Assembly: GCF_024347095.1 (NCBI RefSeq)
Contig: NZ_AP024903.1
Location: 2,914,001-2,978,000, forward strand
Direction of reading: 5' to 3'
Source: Vibrio rhizosphaerae
Lineage (GTDB): Bacteria; Pseudomonadota; Gammaproteobacteria; Enterobacterales; Vibrionaceae
DNA: 64,000 nucleotides
Position 1 is the stretch's first letter. Each line of letters opens with the position of its first letter. Below are positions 16,796 to 28,380 of this stretch, in pieces. A program made the position numbers and the translations under genes. The notes under the pieces are model-generated. The model was not told the DNA's origin and did no database searches. It saw nothing but the letters and a program-made list of their open reading frames with translations.

Positions 16796-17671
16796 TTAAT
16801 CCACTTGCTCGACTTTGTTTAAATGCACACTCATTTGTGGGAATGGAATTTCAATACCATTCGCGTCAAGCGCTTCTTTAATATTCATCATTAAATCGAA
16901 ATAAACAGGCCAATAATCGGCGGTTTTCACCCAAGGGCGAACCACAAAATTCACGGATGAATCTGCTAATGTATGGACACCGATAGTCATATCAGGCTCT
17001 TTCAAAATACGCTCATCGCGTTCAACCGTCTCACGAAGAATCCGCTTGGTTTTCTGTAAATCAGCAGAGTAAGACACCCCTATCATGAGGTCAATTCTCC
17101 GCGTTGCATGACGTGAATAGTTCGTAATCGCGCCACCAATGACAGAAGAGTTAGGGACAACAACCATTTTATTATCCGGTGTTTTCAGAATCGTTTGAAA
17201 GATTTGAATACTTTCAACAGAGCCAGCAACACCGGCCACTTCAACATAATCGCCGGATTTAAACGGACGGAATGCAACAATCAAGATACCGGCAGCAAAG
17301 TTTGACAGCGATCCTTGGAGCGCTAAACCAACCGCTAAACCCGCTGCACCAATGACGGCCACAACTGAAGCCGTTTGTACGCCAATTCGTCCTAATGCAG
17401 CAATTAACACGATGACAAATAGCAGATAACGCACCAAACCATGAATAAATTCGACGACGGCCGGATCCATATCTTTTTTACGCAAGACCTTCGCAACACT
17501 ACCAGCAATTACTTTAACGAAAATGTTCCCGAAGAACAGAATCAGAATAGCTGCGATGATATTCACACCATACTGTAATAAAATATCTGAGTTATTCTCT
17601 ATCCAGCCATTTACCTGAGATAAGCTATCAGATAAAGGTAGAGCTTCATTCATGAGTGATTCTCCAGCCAT
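16796..17671 (-). CDS. mscS: Small-conductance mechanosensitive channel
   Basis: The product is 291 residues. MscS channels open under membrane tension and release solutes during osmotic downshock. Three N-terminal membrane helices are visible; the pore helix has the Gly/Ala-rich pattern AVIGAAGLAVGLALQGSLSN, followed by the conserved FRPFKSGDYVEV of the cytoplasmic vestibule. AGAGGGAAA precedes the ATG. It lies upstream of its own terminator and downstream of fbaA in transcription order. Confidence 0.93.
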   Translation of the reverse strand: MAGESLMNEALPLSDSLSQVNGWIENNSDILLQYGVNIIAAILILFFGNIFVKVIAGSVAKVLRKKDMDPAVVEFIHGLVRYLLFVIVLIAALGRIGVQTASVVAVIGAAGLAVGLALQGSLSNFAAGILIVAFRPFKSGDYVEVAGVAGSVESIQIFQTILKTPDNKMVVVPNSSVIGGAITNYSRHATRRIDLMIGVSYSADLQKTKRILRETVERDERILKEPDMTIGVHTLADSSVNFVVRPWVKTADYWPVYFDLMMNIKEALDANGIEIPFPQMSVHLNKVEQVD

Positions 17672-17763
17672 TTACTTTCCCTCTTTTGATCATAAAACTG
17701 ATTATTTTTATCATATCAACTATCAAACAAGTTATACCAACACCACAGTGATTATATCAGCAA

Positions 17764-17794
17764 TAAAAAACCCGCTCATCAGAACGGGTTTTCT
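17764..17794 (-). terminator. Terminator after fbaA
   Basis: AAAACCCG pairs with CGGGTTTT around a 10-base loop, with an A-run at the far side that gives U residues on the minus strand. Confidence 0.8.
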
Positions 17795-17819
17795 AACAAT
17801 AATTTGATATCAATTCAAA

Positions 17820-18896
17820 TTATAGCACGTCAATTGCATTCAAATCTGCAAATGCTTTTTCAAGACGCTTCACCATAGAAGCTTGACCGGCGCGTAACCA
17901 AACACGTGGATCATAGTATTTCTTATTCGGTGCATCTTCACCGGTCGGGTTACCGATTTGGCCTTGCAGATAATCGTGGTTGTCCGCTTCATACTGACGG
18001 ATACCATCCCATGTTGCCCACTGAGTATCAGTATCGATGTTCATTTTGATAACACCGTAGCTGATTGATTCCTGAATTTCAGCTTCGCTGGAACCAGAAC
18101 CACCGTGGAAAACAAAGTTCAGAGAGTTTTCAGGCAGGCCGAATTTTTCAGAAACATGAGCCTGAGAATCACGCAGAATTGTTGGTGTCAGAACAACGTT
18201 ACCAGGTTTGTAAACACCATGAACGTTACCGAAAGACGCAGCAATCGTGAAACGATGGCTGACTGCATTCAGTTTTTCGTATGCATAAGCAACATCTTCA
18301 GGAGAAGTGTACAGCTCAGAAGAATCCATATCTGAGTTATCAACACCATCTTCTTCACCACCGGTACAACCCAGTTCGATTTCAAGCGTCATGTTCATTT
18401 TTGCCATGCGCGCTAGATATTTTTCACAAATCTCGATGTTTTCTTCCAGAGTTTCTTCTGACAGATCAATCATGTGAGAAGAGAACAGTGGCTTACCTGT
18501 TTCAGCGAAGAATTTTTCACCGGCATCCAGCAGACCATCGATCCATGGCAGCAGTTTTTTAGCAGCATGGTCAGTGTGAAGAATGACAGGCACACCATAA
18601 GCTTCAGCAACAGTATGAACATATTTTGCACCAGCAATCGCACCCAGAATCTGAGTTTGCTGACCTTCAAGTTTCAAACCTTTACCGGCAAAGAAACCTG
18701 CGCCACCGTTAGAAAACTGAACAATCACCGGAGACTTAACTTTTGCAGCCGCTTCAAGTACCGCGTTTACAGAATCAGTACCAACACAGTTAACAGCTGG
18801 CAGTGCAAATTTATTTTCTTTCGCTACTTGAAAGACTTTCTGAACATCATCGCCAGAAATGACTCCTGGTTTTACAAAATCGAAGACCTTAGACAT
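17820..18896 (-). CDS. fbaA: Class II fructose-bisphosphate aldolase
   Basis: The product is 358 residues, the usual class II length. It cleaves fructose-1,6-bisphosphate to two triose phosphates using zinc. Visible sites are the zinc ligand motif ILHTDHAAK, FSSHMIDLSEE, EIELGCTGGEEDG and the glycine-rich HGGSGSS loop near the C-terminus. It lies downstream of pgk in transcription order, in the common epd-pgk-fbaA arrangement. Confidence 0.96.
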   Translation of the reverse strand: MSKVFDFVKPGVISGDDVQKVFQVAKENKFALPAVNCVGTDSVNAVLEAAAKVKSPVIVQFSNGGAGFFAGKGLKLEGQQTQILGAIAGAKYVHTVAEAYGVPVILHTDHAAKKLLPWIDGLLDAGEKFFAETGKPLFSSHMIDLSEETLEENIEICEKYLARMAKMNMTLEIELGCTGGEEDGVDNSDMDSSELYTSPEDVAYAYEKLNAVSHRFTIAASFGNVHGVYKPGNVVLTPTILRDSQAHVSEKFGLPENSLNFVFHGGSGSSEAEIQESISYGVIKMNIDTDTQWATWDGIRQYEADNHDYLQGQIGNPTGEDAPNKKYYDPRVWLRAGQASMVKRLEKAFADLNAIDVL

Positions 18897-19035
18897 GGAT
18901 TTGATCCTATTTTCTGTCGTTTAAAATAAAACTATTTAATCAATTTTTACAAACGTATGCTGTAGGTGTTTACCTGTAATGGCAACTATTCTAGCAAATA
19001 ACCATCGTTCTTGCACAATTGCCGCCGGAGGTAAA

Positions 19036-19070
19036 CAGAAAGCGGGAGTCGTATCTTCTCCCGCTTGATA
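19036..19070 (-). terminator. Hairpin after pgk
   Basis: AAGCGGGAG (19040-19048) pairs with CTCCCGCTT (19058-19066) directly after the pgk stop codon. It may reduce rather than abolish read-through into fbaA. Confidence 0.65.
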
Positions 19071-19073
19071 TCA

Positions 19074-20237
19074 TCATGCTTTTGCGCGCGCTTCCAGCAT
19101 TTCAACAGCTGGTAAAGTTTTTCCTTCAACAAACTCAAGGAAAGCACCACCGCCAGTCGAGATATATGAGACATCCGCTTTAATACCGAATTTATCAATT
19201 GCAGCCAGCGTATCACCACCACCTGCAACAGAGAATCCTTCTGAATCAGCGATTGCTTGAGAGATGCCTTTGGTACCCGCTTCAAAGTTCTTGAATTCGA
19301 ATACGCCAACCGGACCATTCCAAAGGATTGTTTTTGCTTCTTTCAGAATTTTAGCCAGTGCCGCTGTTGAGTCAGGACCTAAGTCGAAAATCATGTCGTC
19401 GTCCTGAACTTCAGATACGTCTTTGATTTCTGCTTCTGCATTTTCGTCAAACGCTTTGGCACAAGCGACGTCAGTTGCAACCGGAATAGCGCACTCGTCC
19501 ATCAGTTTTTTCGCCGTGTCAACCAAGTCCGCTTCATACAGAGACTTACCGACATTATGACCTGCTGCAGCGATAAAGGTATTCGCGATACCGCCACCAA
19601 CGACTAATTGGTCAGCAATTTTTGACAACGACTCAAGCACAGTCAGTTTGGTAGACACTTTTGAACCACCAACAATCGCAACCATCGGACGAGCCGGGTT
19701 ATCCATCGCTTTACCCAGTGCATCCAGCTCATTTGCCAGCAAAGGACCGGCACATGCAATCGGTGCATGCATACCCACACCGTGAGTTGAAGCTTGAGCA
19801 CGGTGAGCGGTACCAAATGCGTCCATCACAAATACGTCACACAGTGCTGCATATTGTTTAGACAGAGCTTCATCATTCTTTTTCTCGCCTTTGTTAAAGC
19901 GAACATTCTCGAGAACGACCAACTCACCTGTATTCAGCGTTAAACCGTTGAGGTAATCTTTGGCAAGTTTTACGTCACAATCCAGTGCATCTTGTAAGTA
20001 ATTTACAACAGGCTGCAGTGAGAATTCTTCTGCGTATTCACCTTCTGTCGGACGGCCAAGGTGAGATGTCACCATGACTTTTGCGCCAGCCGCAAGGCAG
20101 TGTTTAATCGTTGGCAGTGATGCCAAAATCCGTGCATCTGATGTTACTTTGCCATCTTTTACCGGCACATTCAGATCGGCACGAATGAATACGCGTTTAC
20201 CTGCTAAATCCAGGTCAGTCATCTTGATTACAGACAT
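19074..20237 (-). CDS. pgk: Phosphoglycerate kinase
   Basis: From ATG 20237, preceded by GAGGGGAC, the product is 387 residues, as in other gammaproteobacteria. It makes ATP from 1,3-bisphosphoglycerate. The N-terminal [11 protein letters not shown] and the [10 protein letters not shown] motif, the hinge, and the C-terminal [10 protein letters not shown] phosphate-binding loop are all present. It lies between epd and fbaA on the same strand, forming a glycolytic cluster. Confidence 0.96.
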   Translation of the reverse strand: MSVIKMTDLDLAGKRVFIRADLNVPVKDGKVTSDARILASLPTIKHCLAAGAKVMVTSHLGRPTEGEYAEEFSLQPVVNYLQDALDCDVKLAKDYLNGLTLNTGELVVLENVRFNKGEKKNDEALSKQYAALCDVFVMDAFGTAHRAQASTHGVGMHAPIACAGPLLANELDALGKAMDNPARPMVAIVGGSKVSTKLTVLESLSKIADQLVVGGGIANTFIAAAGHNVGKSLYEADLVDTAKKLMDECAIPVATDVACAKAFDENAEAEIKDVSEVQDDDMIFDLGPDSTAALAKILKEAKTILWNGPVGVFEFKNFEAGTKGISQAIADSEGFSVAGGGDTLAAIDKFGIKADVSYISTGGGAFLEFVEGKTLPAVEMLEARAKA

Positions 20238-20388
20238 GGTTGTCCCCTCAAATTTGCAATATTGGAAAATATTTTTACAGCTCCGCAACCCTGCCGAGCC
20301 ATCGTTTATCTTGATATTTGATTCACCTGTCGCAGACCATCTTATTTATTTCACTCTAAAAAATAAATACATCTTCGTTCTCGGTAAA

Positions 20389-21414
20389 CTACTGTAGTGA
20401 ATCCATCGCCAAAGCCGTATCCAACATACGGTTTGCAAAGCCCCATTCGTTATCGCACCAGACCAGCATTTTTACCAGCCGTCCGTTACTCACTCTTGTT
20501 TGAGACCCGTCAACAATGGCGCTATGCGCATCATGATTGAAATCGCTCGAAACAAGCGGAGCTTCAGTATAGTCAACAATGCCCTGTAATGTACACTGAG
20601 AAGCATCAATTATGGTTTGATTTACGTCATTAACTTTAACATTTGTGTTAATTGTGACACTCAAATCCATCGCGGTTACATTGACCGTCGGCACCCGTAC
20701 CGAAATGGCTTCGAACTTATTTAGAAACTTAGGAAAAATACGTTCAATCCCTTTATGTAACTTGGTGTCTACCGGAATAATTGACTGACTGGCAGCCCGG
20801 GTTCGGCGCAGATCATGATGGTAAGCATCGATCACGGGCTGGTCGTTCATTGCGGAATGAATGGTGGTAATCGTCCCCGAATCAATACCGAAATTGTCAT
20901 CCAGCACTTTGATGATCGGCACAATACAGTTGGTCGTACATGAGCCATTCGAAACAATACGATGCTCAGCTTTCAATGAATCATGATTGACGCCATAAAT
21001 AATCGTGTTATCTAAGTCGTGCCCACCGGGGTGTGAAAAAAGAACCTGCCGCGCACCAGCGTCTAAATGAGCCAGTCCATCATCCCGAGAACCGAAAACA
21101 CCGGTACAATCGAGCACAATATCGATATTCAGATCACTCCACGGCAGAAGCTTTGGCTCAGATAAATGTAGAATCCGAATCGCATCTGAGCGGCCATCGT
21201 CGTGACCGATGTATAAGTGTTCCTGATCATGAAGAACTTTTTTAAAAAATCGACCATGACTCGAGTCATACTGGAGAAGATGTGCCATCGCATCCGGTTG
21301 AGCCAGTTCATTGACGGCCACCACTTCAATGTGCTGATTCTTGCCACTTTCATAGACAGCCCGCAAAATATTCCGACCAATCCGGCCAAAACCATTGATG
21401 GCGATTCTTAGCAT
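20389..21414 (-). CDS. epd: Erythrose-4-phosphate dehydrogenase
   Basis: The product is 341 residues of the GapA family. The NAD-binding start [14 protein letters not shown] and the catalytic Cys in SNGSCTTNC are present. Position directly upstream of pgk is the classic place of epd, which oxidises erythrose-4-phosphate to 4-phosphoerythronate for pyridoxal phosphate synthesis. The call rests on this synteny and on divergence from ordinary GapA. Confidence 0.9.
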   Translation of the reverse strand: MLRIAINGFGRIGRNILRAVYESGKNQHIEVVAVNELAQPDAMAHLLQYDSSHGRFFKKVLHDQEHLYIGHDDGRSDAIRILHLSEPKLLPWSDLNIDIVLDCTGVFGSRDDGLAHLDAGARQVLFSHPGGHDLDNTIIYGVNHDSLKAEHRIVSNGSCTTNCIVPIIKVLDDNFGIDSGTITTIHSAMNDQPVIDAYHHDLRRTRAASQSIIPVDTKLHKGIERIFPKFLNKFEAISVRVPTVNVTAMDLSVTINTNVKVNDVNQTIIDASQCTLQGIVDYTEAPLVSSDFNHDAHSAIVDGSQTRVSNGRLVKMLVWCDNEWGFANRMLDTALAMDSLQ

Positions 21415-21574
21415 TCTTCTCTCACCTTATTCTTATTGTTCATTTTTAATTAGAGCAGTGATAGTAACGGATCGTATAAAAAAATAACATTGGTTATCTC
21501 TTTCTGCACCGGCGTGATACTAAATACAGACAGACTTGCTGACGACAAGCATCATCACAGACCAATCATCCGAC

Positions 21575-21608
21575 GAAAAAATGCCGGACCAGAGGCCCGG
21601 CATTCTAT
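21575..21608 (-). terminator. Terminator after tkt
   Basis: AATGCCGG (21580-21587) pairs with CCGGCATT (21597-21604), with an A-run on the left giving a U-tract on the minus strand. Confidence 0.8.
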
Positions 21609-21647
21609 GCATGATATTCCATGCCTGATCAGTCACTGTGTTGGTCT

Positions 21648-23642
21648 TTAGCCTATAGACAGCGCCACTTCGACAACATTGTCAACGGTAAAGCCGAACA
21701 GTTTGAACAGTTCGCCTGCCGGTGCTGACTCACCAAAGCTGGTCATGCCGACAATCCGGCCATTCAGGCCAACATATTTGTACCAGTAATCGGCAATGCC
21801 CGCTTCAATGGCAACGCGTGCCGTCACCGCTGCAGGTAATACTGCTTCACGGTAAGCCGCATCCTGACGGTCAAAGGCATCGGTCGAAGGCATTGAAACC
21901 ACACGCACCTGCTTGCCTTTGGCAGTTAATTCAGTCGCTGCCTGAACCGCCAAATCCACTTCAGAGCCGGTCGCAATCAGAATCAAATCCGGTGTGCCCT
22001 GACAATCTTTGAGGATGTAACCCCCTTTGGCGATATTCGCTACCTGCGTCGCATCCCGCTCTTGTTGCGCTAAGTTCTGACGCGAGAAAATCAGTGCCGT
22101 CGGGGCATCTTTGCGTTCAATTGCCAGTTTCCAGGCCACCGCGGATTCCACCTGGTCACAAGGACGCCAAGTGCTCATATTCGGTGTCAGGCGCAGTGAG
22201 GCAATTTGCTCCACCGGCTGGTGGGTCGGACCATCTTCACCCAATCCAATCGAGTCATGGGTATAAACCTGAATGTTCTGCACTTTCATCAACGCCGCCA
22301 TCCGCATCGCATTACGCGCGTATTCCATAAACATCAGGAAAGTCGCTCCGTAAGGGATGAAACCGCCATGCAATGCAATCCCGTTGATGATTGCCGTCAT
22401 ACCGAATTCACGGACACCGTAATGGATATAGTTGCCGGACGCATCCTCCGCCGTCAGTGATTTTGAGCCGGACCACATGGTCAGGTTCGATGGCGCTAAG
22501 TCAGCTGAGCCACCCATAAATTCAGGCAGAAGCTTACCGAAAGCTTCCAGTGCATTTTGAGATGCTTTACGCGATGCAATGGTGGCCGGATTCGCTTGCA
22601 ACTCAGCAATGATTTGATTGGCCTGAGTTTCCCAGTCCGCTGGCAATTCACCATTGACCCGACGCTTGAATTCAGCCGCCAGCTCAGGATAAGCCGCCTG
22701 ATAAGCAGCAAACTTGTCATGCCATGCCGCTTCTTTCGCTGCGCCGGATTCTTTCGCATCCCACTGCGCATAAATATCAGCCGGAATTTCAAACGGGCCA
22801 TATTCCCAGCCCAGTTGCTCACGCGTTGCTTTGATTTCATCCGCACCCAGCGGGGCACCGTGACAATCGTGAGAGCCGGATTTGTTCGGTGAGCCAAAAC
22901 CAATCACGGTTTGCGTACAAATCAGCGTCGGACGTGCTGTTTCAGCTTTCGCCGCTTCAATCGCTGCTTCAATCGCCGCCGCATCGTGACCGTCTACCGC
23001 CGGAATCACATGCCAGCCGTATGCTTCAAATCGTTTTGCCGTGTCATCGGTGAACCAGCCGTCCACATGACCGTCAATTGAAATGCCGTTGTCATCCCAA
23101 AACGCAATCAGTTTGCCCAGTCCCAAAGTCCCAGCCAGAGAGCAAGCTTCATGAGAAATTCCTTCCATCAGACAGCCATCGCCAAGGAACGCATAGGTGT
23201 GATGGTCAACGATAGTGTGCTGGTCACGGTTGAACTGTGCTGCGAGCGCTTTTTCGGCAATCGCCATCCCGACCGCATTGGTGATGCCCTGTCCGAGTGG
23301 CCCAGTGGTGGTTTCAATCCCCGGTGCATAGCCGTACTCCGGGTGACCCGGGGTTTTTGAATGCAACTGACGGAAGTTTTTCAGGTCATCAATCGACAGG
23401 TCATAACCGGTCAAATGCAACAGTGAATAAATCAGCATCGAACCGTGGCCGTTAGACAGGACGAAACGGTCGCGGTCAGCCCAGTTCGGGTTTTGTGGGT
23501 TATGGTTCAGATGAGAGCGCCACAGCACTTCAGCGATATCCGCCATCCCCATCGGGGCGCCGGGGTGACCTGAATTGGCTTGTTGAACACCATCCATACT
23601 TAAAGCGCGGATTGCATTCGCGAGACGTTTTTGGGAAGACAT
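21648..23642 (-). CDS. tkt: Transketolase
   Basis: The product is 664 residues. It transfers two-carbon units between sugar phosphates in the pentose phosphate pathway using thiamine diphosphate. The N-terminal [16 protein letters not shown], the cofactor motif [13 protein letters not shown], and the Pyr-domain block [15 protein letters not shown] are visible. CAGGAG precedes the ATG. It lies upstream of epd on the same strand and has its own terminator. Confidence 0.97.
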   Translation of the reverse strand: MSSQKRLANAIRALSMDGVQQANSGHPGAPMGMADIAEVLWRSHLNHNPQNPNWADRDRFVLSNGHGSMLIYSLLHLTGYDLSIDDLKNFRQLHSKTPGHPEYGYAPGIETTTGPLGQGITNAVGMAIAEKALAAQFNRDQHTIVDHHTYAFLGDGCLMEGISHEACSLAGTLGLGKLIAFWDDNGISIDGHVDGWFTDDTAKRFEAYGWHVIPAVDGHDAAAIEAAIEAAKAETARPTLICTQTVIGFGSPNKSGSHDCHGAPLGADEIKATREQLGWEYGPFEIPADIYAQWDAKESGAAKEAAWHDKFAAYQAAYPELAAEFKRRVNGELPADWETQANQIIAELQANPATIASRKASQNALEAFGKLLPEFMGGSADLAPSNLTMWSGSKSLTAEDASGNYIHYGVREFGMTAIINGIALHGGFIPYGATFLMFMEYARNAMRMAALMKVQNIQVYTHDSIGLGEDGPTHQPVEQIASLRLTPNMSTWRPCDQVESAVAWKLAIERKDAPTALIFSRQNLAQQERDATQVANIAKGGYILKDCQGTPDLILIATGSEVDLAVQAATELTAKGKQVRVVSMPSTDAFDRQDAAYREAVLPAAVTARVAIEAGIADYWYKYVGLNGRIVGMTSFGESAPAGELFKLFGFTVDNVVEVALSIG

Positions 23643-23911
23643 GTCAGCTCCTGAAAGTCATAAAGCAAAAAGAAAAGTAAATTACGACGCAACAACACCG
23701 TATAAAAAATAATACCATCTTAAAAAAGCACCATATTGTCGCAAAGCCCTTTCTTTGGCGCAATCGATTTACCGTCCCAATAAATGCGCCATCTGTCGCA
23801 GATCTATCGGTTATTTCGGCGAAATCAAAATTTTGTCACTGACTGGATAAGCATTCGGATGTTTATCCACCACCAAAAAAAACTTGTAATTCCACTTTCA
23901 CTGCATAGAAT
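23643..23911. other. Divergent promoter region between tkt and metK
   Basis: This non-coding region separates tkt (minus) from metK (plus). Besides the MetJ-type boxes listed next to it, I see no gene or strong hairpin. Confidence 0.4.
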
Positions 23912-23927
23912 AGACGTCTAGATGTAA
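23912..23927 (+). promoter_or_regulatory. MetJ operator (two tandem met boxes) upstream of metK
   Basis: AGACGTCT followed directly by AGATGTAA matches two tandem 8-bp met boxes (consensus AGACGTCT). MetJ with S-adenosylmethionine represses methionine genes at such sites. It lies about 90 bp upstream of the metK start codon. Confidence 0.78.
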
Positions 23928-24013
23928 AAACATCTCTTGCGCTTAGCGCTTGTTTGTAAATAATTTCGAGTAAGTGTTCAGTATGACTTGCTCATCATCT
24001 GAGTGGAGTTCTC

Positions 24014-25168
24014 ATGACAAAGCATCTGTTTACTTCTGAATCCGTATCAGAAGGACATCCTGATAAAATTGCCGATCAAATTTCCGATGCCGTACTTGAT
24101 GCGATTTTAGAACAAGACCCGAAAGCGCGTGTTGCCTGTGAAACCTATGTCAAAACAGGCATGGTCATGGTTGGTGGCGAAATCACGACATCCGCCTGGG
24201 TTGATATTGAAGAATTAACCCGGACGACCGTGCGTGAAATCGGCTATACCCATTCAGACATGGGATTTGATGCTGACTCTTGCGCGGTTTTAAATACCAT
24301 CGGCAAACAGTCTCCTGATATTAATCAGGGCGTTGATCGCGCTGACCCGAAAGAGCAAGGCGCCGGTGACCAAGGTATCATGTTTGGTTACGCGACCAAT
24401 GAAACCGACGTGCTGATGCCTGCACCTATCACCTATGCACACCGCTTGGTACAACGTCAGTCAGAAGTACGCAAAAACGGCACCCTGCCTTGGTTACGCC
24501 CGGACGCAAAATCACAGGTCACTTTCCAGTACAACGAAGGCAAGATTGTCGGTATCGATGCAGTCGTACTATCCACGCAACACAGCGACTCGATTTCAAC
24601 CGATTCACTGAGAGAAGCGGTGATGGAAGAAATCATCAAGCCCACACTACCGAGTGAATGGTTAACCAAAGAGACCAAATATTTTATCAACCCAACCGGC
24701 CGTTTTGTTATTGGTGGTCCAATGGGTGACTGCGGTTTGACCGGACGGAAGATCATTGTCGATACATACGGCGGTGCTGCCCGTCACGGTGGCGGTGCTT
24801 TCTCCGGAAAAGATCCATCCAAAGTTGACCGCTCTGCCGCCTATGCAGCTCGTTATGTTGCCAAAAACATTGTTGCGGCCGGTCTGGCTGATCGCTGTGA
24901 GATTCAATTGTCTTATGCGATTGGTGTCGCTGATCCGACCTCAATCATGATTGAAACGTTCGGTACCGAGAAAGTGTCACATGACATCATCATCGAAGCG
25001 GTTCGTCAGCACTTCGATCTGCGCCCTTACGGACTACAGGAAATGCTGAATCTGTTGCAACCGATTTATAAAAAGACCGCTGCGTATGGTCACTTCGGTC
25101 GCGATGAATTCCCATGGGAAGCCACCGATAAAGCCGCATCATTGCGAGACTTTGCCGGTCTGAAGTAA
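24014..25168 (+). CDS. metK: S-adenosylmethionine synthase
   Basis: The product is 384 residues. It makes S-adenosylmethionine from methionine and ATP. Visible motifs include [18 protein letters not shown] at the N-terminus, [12 protein letters not shown], and the P-loop-like [21 protein letters not shown] precedes the ATG. A met box pair upstream indicates MetJ repression. The product also supplies the methyl donor for the DNA methyltransferase and other enzymes. Confidence 0.97.
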   Translation: MTKHLFTSESVSEGHPDKIADQISDAVLDAILEQDPKARVACETYVKTGMVMVGGEITTSAWVDIEELTRTTVREIGYTHSDMGFDADSCAVLNTIGKQSPDINQGVDRADPKEQGAGDQGIMFGYATNETDVLMPAPITYAHRLVQRQSEVRKNGTLPWLRPDAKSQVTFQYNEGKIVGIDAVVLSTQHSDSISTDSLREAVMEEIIKPTLPSEWLTKETKYFINPTGRFVIGGPMGDCGLTGRKIIVDTYGGAARHGGGAFSGKDPSKVDRSAAYAARYVAKNIVAAGLADRCEIQLSYAIGVADPTSIMIETFGTEKVSHDIIIEAVRQHFDLRPYGLQEMLNLLQPIYKKTAAYGHFGRDEFPWEATDKAASLRDFAGLK

Positions 25169-25217
25169 CTCGTTCTGACCTCGTCAACTACGTCGGCTTA
25201 TCGAGCCTCGTATTTGA

Positions 25218-25252
25218 GATAGCAAGCCCTCCCCCGGAGGGCTTGCTTCTTT
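25218..25252 (+). terminator. Terminator after metK
   Basis: AGCAAGCCCTCC pairs with GGAGGGCTTGCT around CCC and is followed by TCTTTG; this is a strong intrinsic terminator. Confidence 0.85.
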
Positions 25253-25350
25253 GTGCAGAAACCGACATCATCGCAGTGAATCAGGTGACTGGTATTGAAT
25301 GTCATATCCAGTCCTTCCCCCCCTCGATAGAAAGATAAAGGTCGGAAAAC

Positions 25351-25863
25351 GTGTCTCTCTCCTCAGTCCCAGCTGAATTGCATCGCCAGATTGATGCCCG
25401 CATCCAGTCCTGTATTGAGCAAGCGTCGCACTACTTTCACCACCCCTTCCCACAACCGACTCTCAGCTATCGCTTGCGCGGCAAAGCCGCTGGAAAAGCC
25501 TATTGTCATCGCTGGGAAATCCGTTTAAATCCGGTATTACTTCTTGAAAATCAATGTGAGTTTTTACAGCAAGTGATTCCCCATGAAATCGCTCACTTAC
25601 TGGTTCACCATCTTTATGGTCGTGTGAGACCACACGGTTCAGAATGGCAATCGGTAATGAAACAAGTATTTGGTTTACCGCCGCTCACCACGCACCAGTT
25701 TGATACACGTTCAGTCGCCGGAGAGACCTTTACATATCACTGCCAGTGTCAGCAATTCTCGCTGTCGGTTCGCCGTCACCGGAAAGTACAACGGCAACAA
25801 GTCATCTACCGCTGTACCCGATGTGATCAACCACTGATATACCATGATGACAACGCTCAGTGA
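25351..25863 (+). CDS. sprT: SprT-family zinc metalloprotease-like protein
   Basis: The product is 170 residues from a GTG start. It has the zinc motif HEIAHLLVHHLYG and a C-terminal zinc-ribbon with paired Cys (CQCQ and CTRC). SprT domains are related to SPRTN proteases that act on DNA-protein crosslinks, but the bacterial role is unclear. In E. coli and other vibrios an endA/dns nuclease gene normally follows; here rsmE comes next. Confidence 0.88.
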   Translation: MSLSSVPAELHRQIDARIQSCIEQASHYFHHPFPQPTLSYRLRGKAAGKAYCHRWEIRLNPVLLLENQCEFLQQVIPHEIAHLLVHHLYGRVRPHGSEWQSVMKQVFGLPPLTTHQFDTRSVAGETFTYHCQCQQFSLSVRRHRKVQRQQVIYRCTRCDQPLIYHDDNAQ

Positions 25864-26024
25864 CCAACAAAAATTTTCCGTTTAGATTTCAATTGCCCCT
25901 CTTGTAATTTAACGTCGCAGCGCCCATCTTATACCAACAAAGGGACAAGCCTGACGTAATGGCAAGCTTGTTGAAAATCCCAGCCTCCGACGCTGGTTCA
26001 GAAAAAGTTGATTCAGGAATATCT

Positions 26025-26756
26025 ATGAGAGTGCCCCGCATTTATCATCCCGAGAAAATACGCGCTGCCAGTCTGGTCACATTAAGCGAAGATGCGGCTG
26101 GCCATGTGGGCCGAGTTCTGAGAATGCAAACCGGGCAGGACATCTTATTATTTGATGGTCATGGCGCTGAATATCCGGCTGAACTTGTCGAAATCAGTAA
26201 AAAAACCGTGACGGCACAAGTTGGTGAAGCTGAGGTCAATGACAACGAATCGCCGCTGCACCTGCATCTTGGCCAAGTAATTTCCCGCGGGGATAAAATG
26301 GAATTTACCATTCAGAAATCCGTGGAGCTTGGCGTCAATACCATCACCCCACTGTTATCAGAGCGATGCGGTGTTAAACTCGACCAAAAACGCTTTGAGA
26401 AAAAATTACAGCAATGGCAAAAGGTTGTCATTGCCGCCTGTGAACAATGCGGCCGTAATACCATTCCTGAAATCAGACCGATCATGACACTGGCAGACTG
26501 GTGCAGCGAAGAGACTCAGGCACTGAAGCTGAATTTACATCCTCGCGCATCGTACTCAATTAATACCCTGCCGACACCGGAGCAAGGTATTCGTCTGCTA
26601 ATCGGCCCGGAAGGCGGCTTGTCCGCAGAAGAAATTCAGATGACGAAAAATCATCAGTTTGAAGAAATCTTACTCGGTCCCCGCGTACTCAGAACAGAAA
26701 CGGCAGCCTTAACGGCGATTACCGCACTACAAGTACGCTTTGGTGACCTCGGCTAA
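26025..26756 (+). CDS. rsmE: 16S rRNA (uracil-1498-N3)-methyltransferase
   Basis: From ATG 26025, preceded by CAGGAATA, the product is 243 residues, matching E. coli RsmE. It methylates U1498 of 16S rRNA. The SPOUT-fold motifs [14 protein letters not shown] and [14 protein letters not shown], which form the knotted cofactor site, are visible. It is followed after 34 bp by gshB. Confidence 0.95.
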   Translation: MRVPRIYHPEKIRAASLVTLSEDAAGHVGRVLRMQTGQDILLFDGHGAEYPAELVEISKKTVTAQVGEAEVNDNESPLHLHLGQVISRGDKMEFTIQKSVELGVNTITPLLSERCGVKLDQKRFEKKLQQWQKVVIAACEQCGRNTIPEIRPIMTLADWCSEETQALKLNLHPRASYSINTLPTPEQGIRLLIGPEGGLSAEEIQMTKNHQFEEILLGPRVLRTETAALTAITALQVRFGDLG

Positions 26757-26790
26757 ATGATGGCCAATTGAAGACTTGGAGAAGAAAAAC

Positions 26791-27738
26791 ATGATTAAAC
26801 TAGGCGTTGTGATGGATCCGATCGAAGCGATCAACATCAAAAAAGACACCACCTTTGCGATGATGCTTGAAGCACAGCGTCGTGGCTATGAAGTTCACTA
26901 CATCAGAATGGATGGCCTGCATTTAGATCAAGGGGTCGCTTATGCCGATACCCAAATCGTGCACCTTCAGGAAGATCCAAACCACTGGTTTGATATCCAA
27001 TCCAGCCAGAGTATCGCTCTGTCAGATCTGGACGCAGTTCTGATGCGTAAAGATCCACCGTTTGATACCGAATATATCTACGCGACTTATATTCTGGAAA
27101 GAGCCGAAGAGCAAGGGACGCTGATCGTCAATAAGCCACAGAGCCTGCGTGACTGTAATGAAAAACTGTTTACTGCTTGGTTCCCGGAGTTGACCCCGAC
27201 CACCATCGTGACCCGCAAGGCAGAGAAAATCAAAGCCTTCCAAAAACAACACGGCGATATTATTCTCAAACCACTGGACGGCATGGGCGGAGCTTCCATT
27301 TTCCGGGTGAAGGCCGGAGATCCGAACCTGTCAGTCATTATCGAAACCCTGACCAATCAGGGTCAGAATTACTGTATGGCACAAACCTTTGTTCCGGATA
27401 TCAGTAATGGCGATAAACGTATTCTGGTGGTTGACGGCGAGCCGATGCCATACTGTCTGGCTCGGATTCCACCAGAAGGTGAGACCCGGGGGAATCTGGC
27501 TGCCGGCGGCACCGGAGAACCACGCCCACTGACAGAAACAGATCGTCAGATCGCTGAGACAATTGCCCCAGTTCTGAAGGAAAAAGGGCTGATTTTCGTC
27601 GGACTTGATGTGATTGGTGATAAACTCACCGAAATTAATGTCACCAGTCCAACCTGTGTGCGAGAAATTGAAGCAAAGTATAATATTTCAATTACAGGCA
27701 AGCTCATGGATGCAATTGAACGTCGCATAAAAGCATAA
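26791..27738 (+). CDS. gshB: Glutathione synthetase
   Basis: From ATG 26791, preceded by GGAGAAG, the product is 315 residues. It joins gamma-glutamylcysteine and glycine with ATP. The ATP-grasp features IILKPLDGMGGASIFR, IRNxxP-like RIPPEGETRGNLAAGG and EINVTSPTCVREIE are typical. It lies in the conserved rsmE-gshB-yqgE-ruvX cluster. Confidence 0.96.
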   Translation: MIKLGVVMDPIEAINIKKDTTFAMMLEAQRRGYEVHYIRMDGLHLDQGVAYADTQIVHLQEDPNHWFDIQSSQSIALSDLDAVLMRKDPPFDTEYIYATYILERAEEQGTLIVNKPQSLRDCNEKLFTAWFPELTPTTIVTRKAEKIKAFQKQHGDIILKPLDGMGGASIFRVKAGDPNLSVIIETLTNQGQNYCMAQTFVPDISNGDKRILVVDGEPMPYCLARIPPEGETRGNLAAGGTGEPRPLTETDRQIAETIAPVLKEKGLIFVGLDVIGDKLTEINVTSPTCVREIEAKYNISITGKLMDAIERRIKA

Positions 27739-27779
27739 ATGATGTCAGAATTTCGCGCTGAATAATGAGGGCTCATCGG

Positions 27780-28343
27780 ATGAATTTAACCAATCATTTT
27801 CTTGTGGCAATGCCGGGGATGCAGGATCCTTACTTCAAAAACAGTGTGATTTATATTTGTGAACATAATGAAGAAGGGGCAATGGGGCTGATGATTAATG
27901 CCCCAATCGATATCACGATCGGCACCATGCTCAAGCAGGTCGATATTGATCCGATCTATCCGCAGGAGAAAACTGAAAGTCTGGAGAGCCCTGTTTTTAA
28001 CGGCGGTCCGGTTTCCTCGGATCGGGGATTCATTTTGCATCGCCCCAAAGATTACTATGAATCCAGCCTGCAAATGACGGATGAACTGAGTGTCACGACT
28101 TCAAAAGATATTCTGGCCGTTCTCGGTACCGATGCTGAGCCTAGTCATTATCTGGTTGCGCTCGGTTATTCCGGCTGGGAAGCCGGTCAACTGGAAAGCG
28201 AGCTGGCTGAAAACTCCTGGCTGACCATTGAAGCTGACCCGGAAGTGATTTTTAACACGCCGATTCATGAAAAATGGAATCGTGCGGTCAAGAAACTGGG
28301 TATCACCCCCGCTCAACTCTCAACCATGGCCGGACACGCTTAA
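27780..28343 (+). CDS. yqgE: YqgE/AlgH family protein
   Basis: From ATG 27780, preceded by GAGGG, the product is 187 residues. The start [19 protein letters not shown] and the block [14 protein letters not shown] define the UPF0301 (YqgE/AlgH) family. Its biochemical role is unknown; it is almost always next to ruvX, as here. Confidence 0.94.
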   Translation: MNLTNHFLVAMPGMQDPYFKNSVIYICEHNEEGAMGLMINAPIDITIGTMLKQVDIDPIYPQEKTESLESPVFNGGPVSSDRGFILHRPKDYYESSLQMTDELSVTTSKDILAVLGTDAEPSHYLVALGYSGWEAGQLESELAENSWLTIEADPEVIFNTPIHEKWNRAVKKLGITPAQLSTMAGHA

Positions 28344-28380
28344 CCCGCTCACCGAGCGTGTCAATGGAGTAACGCATCAC

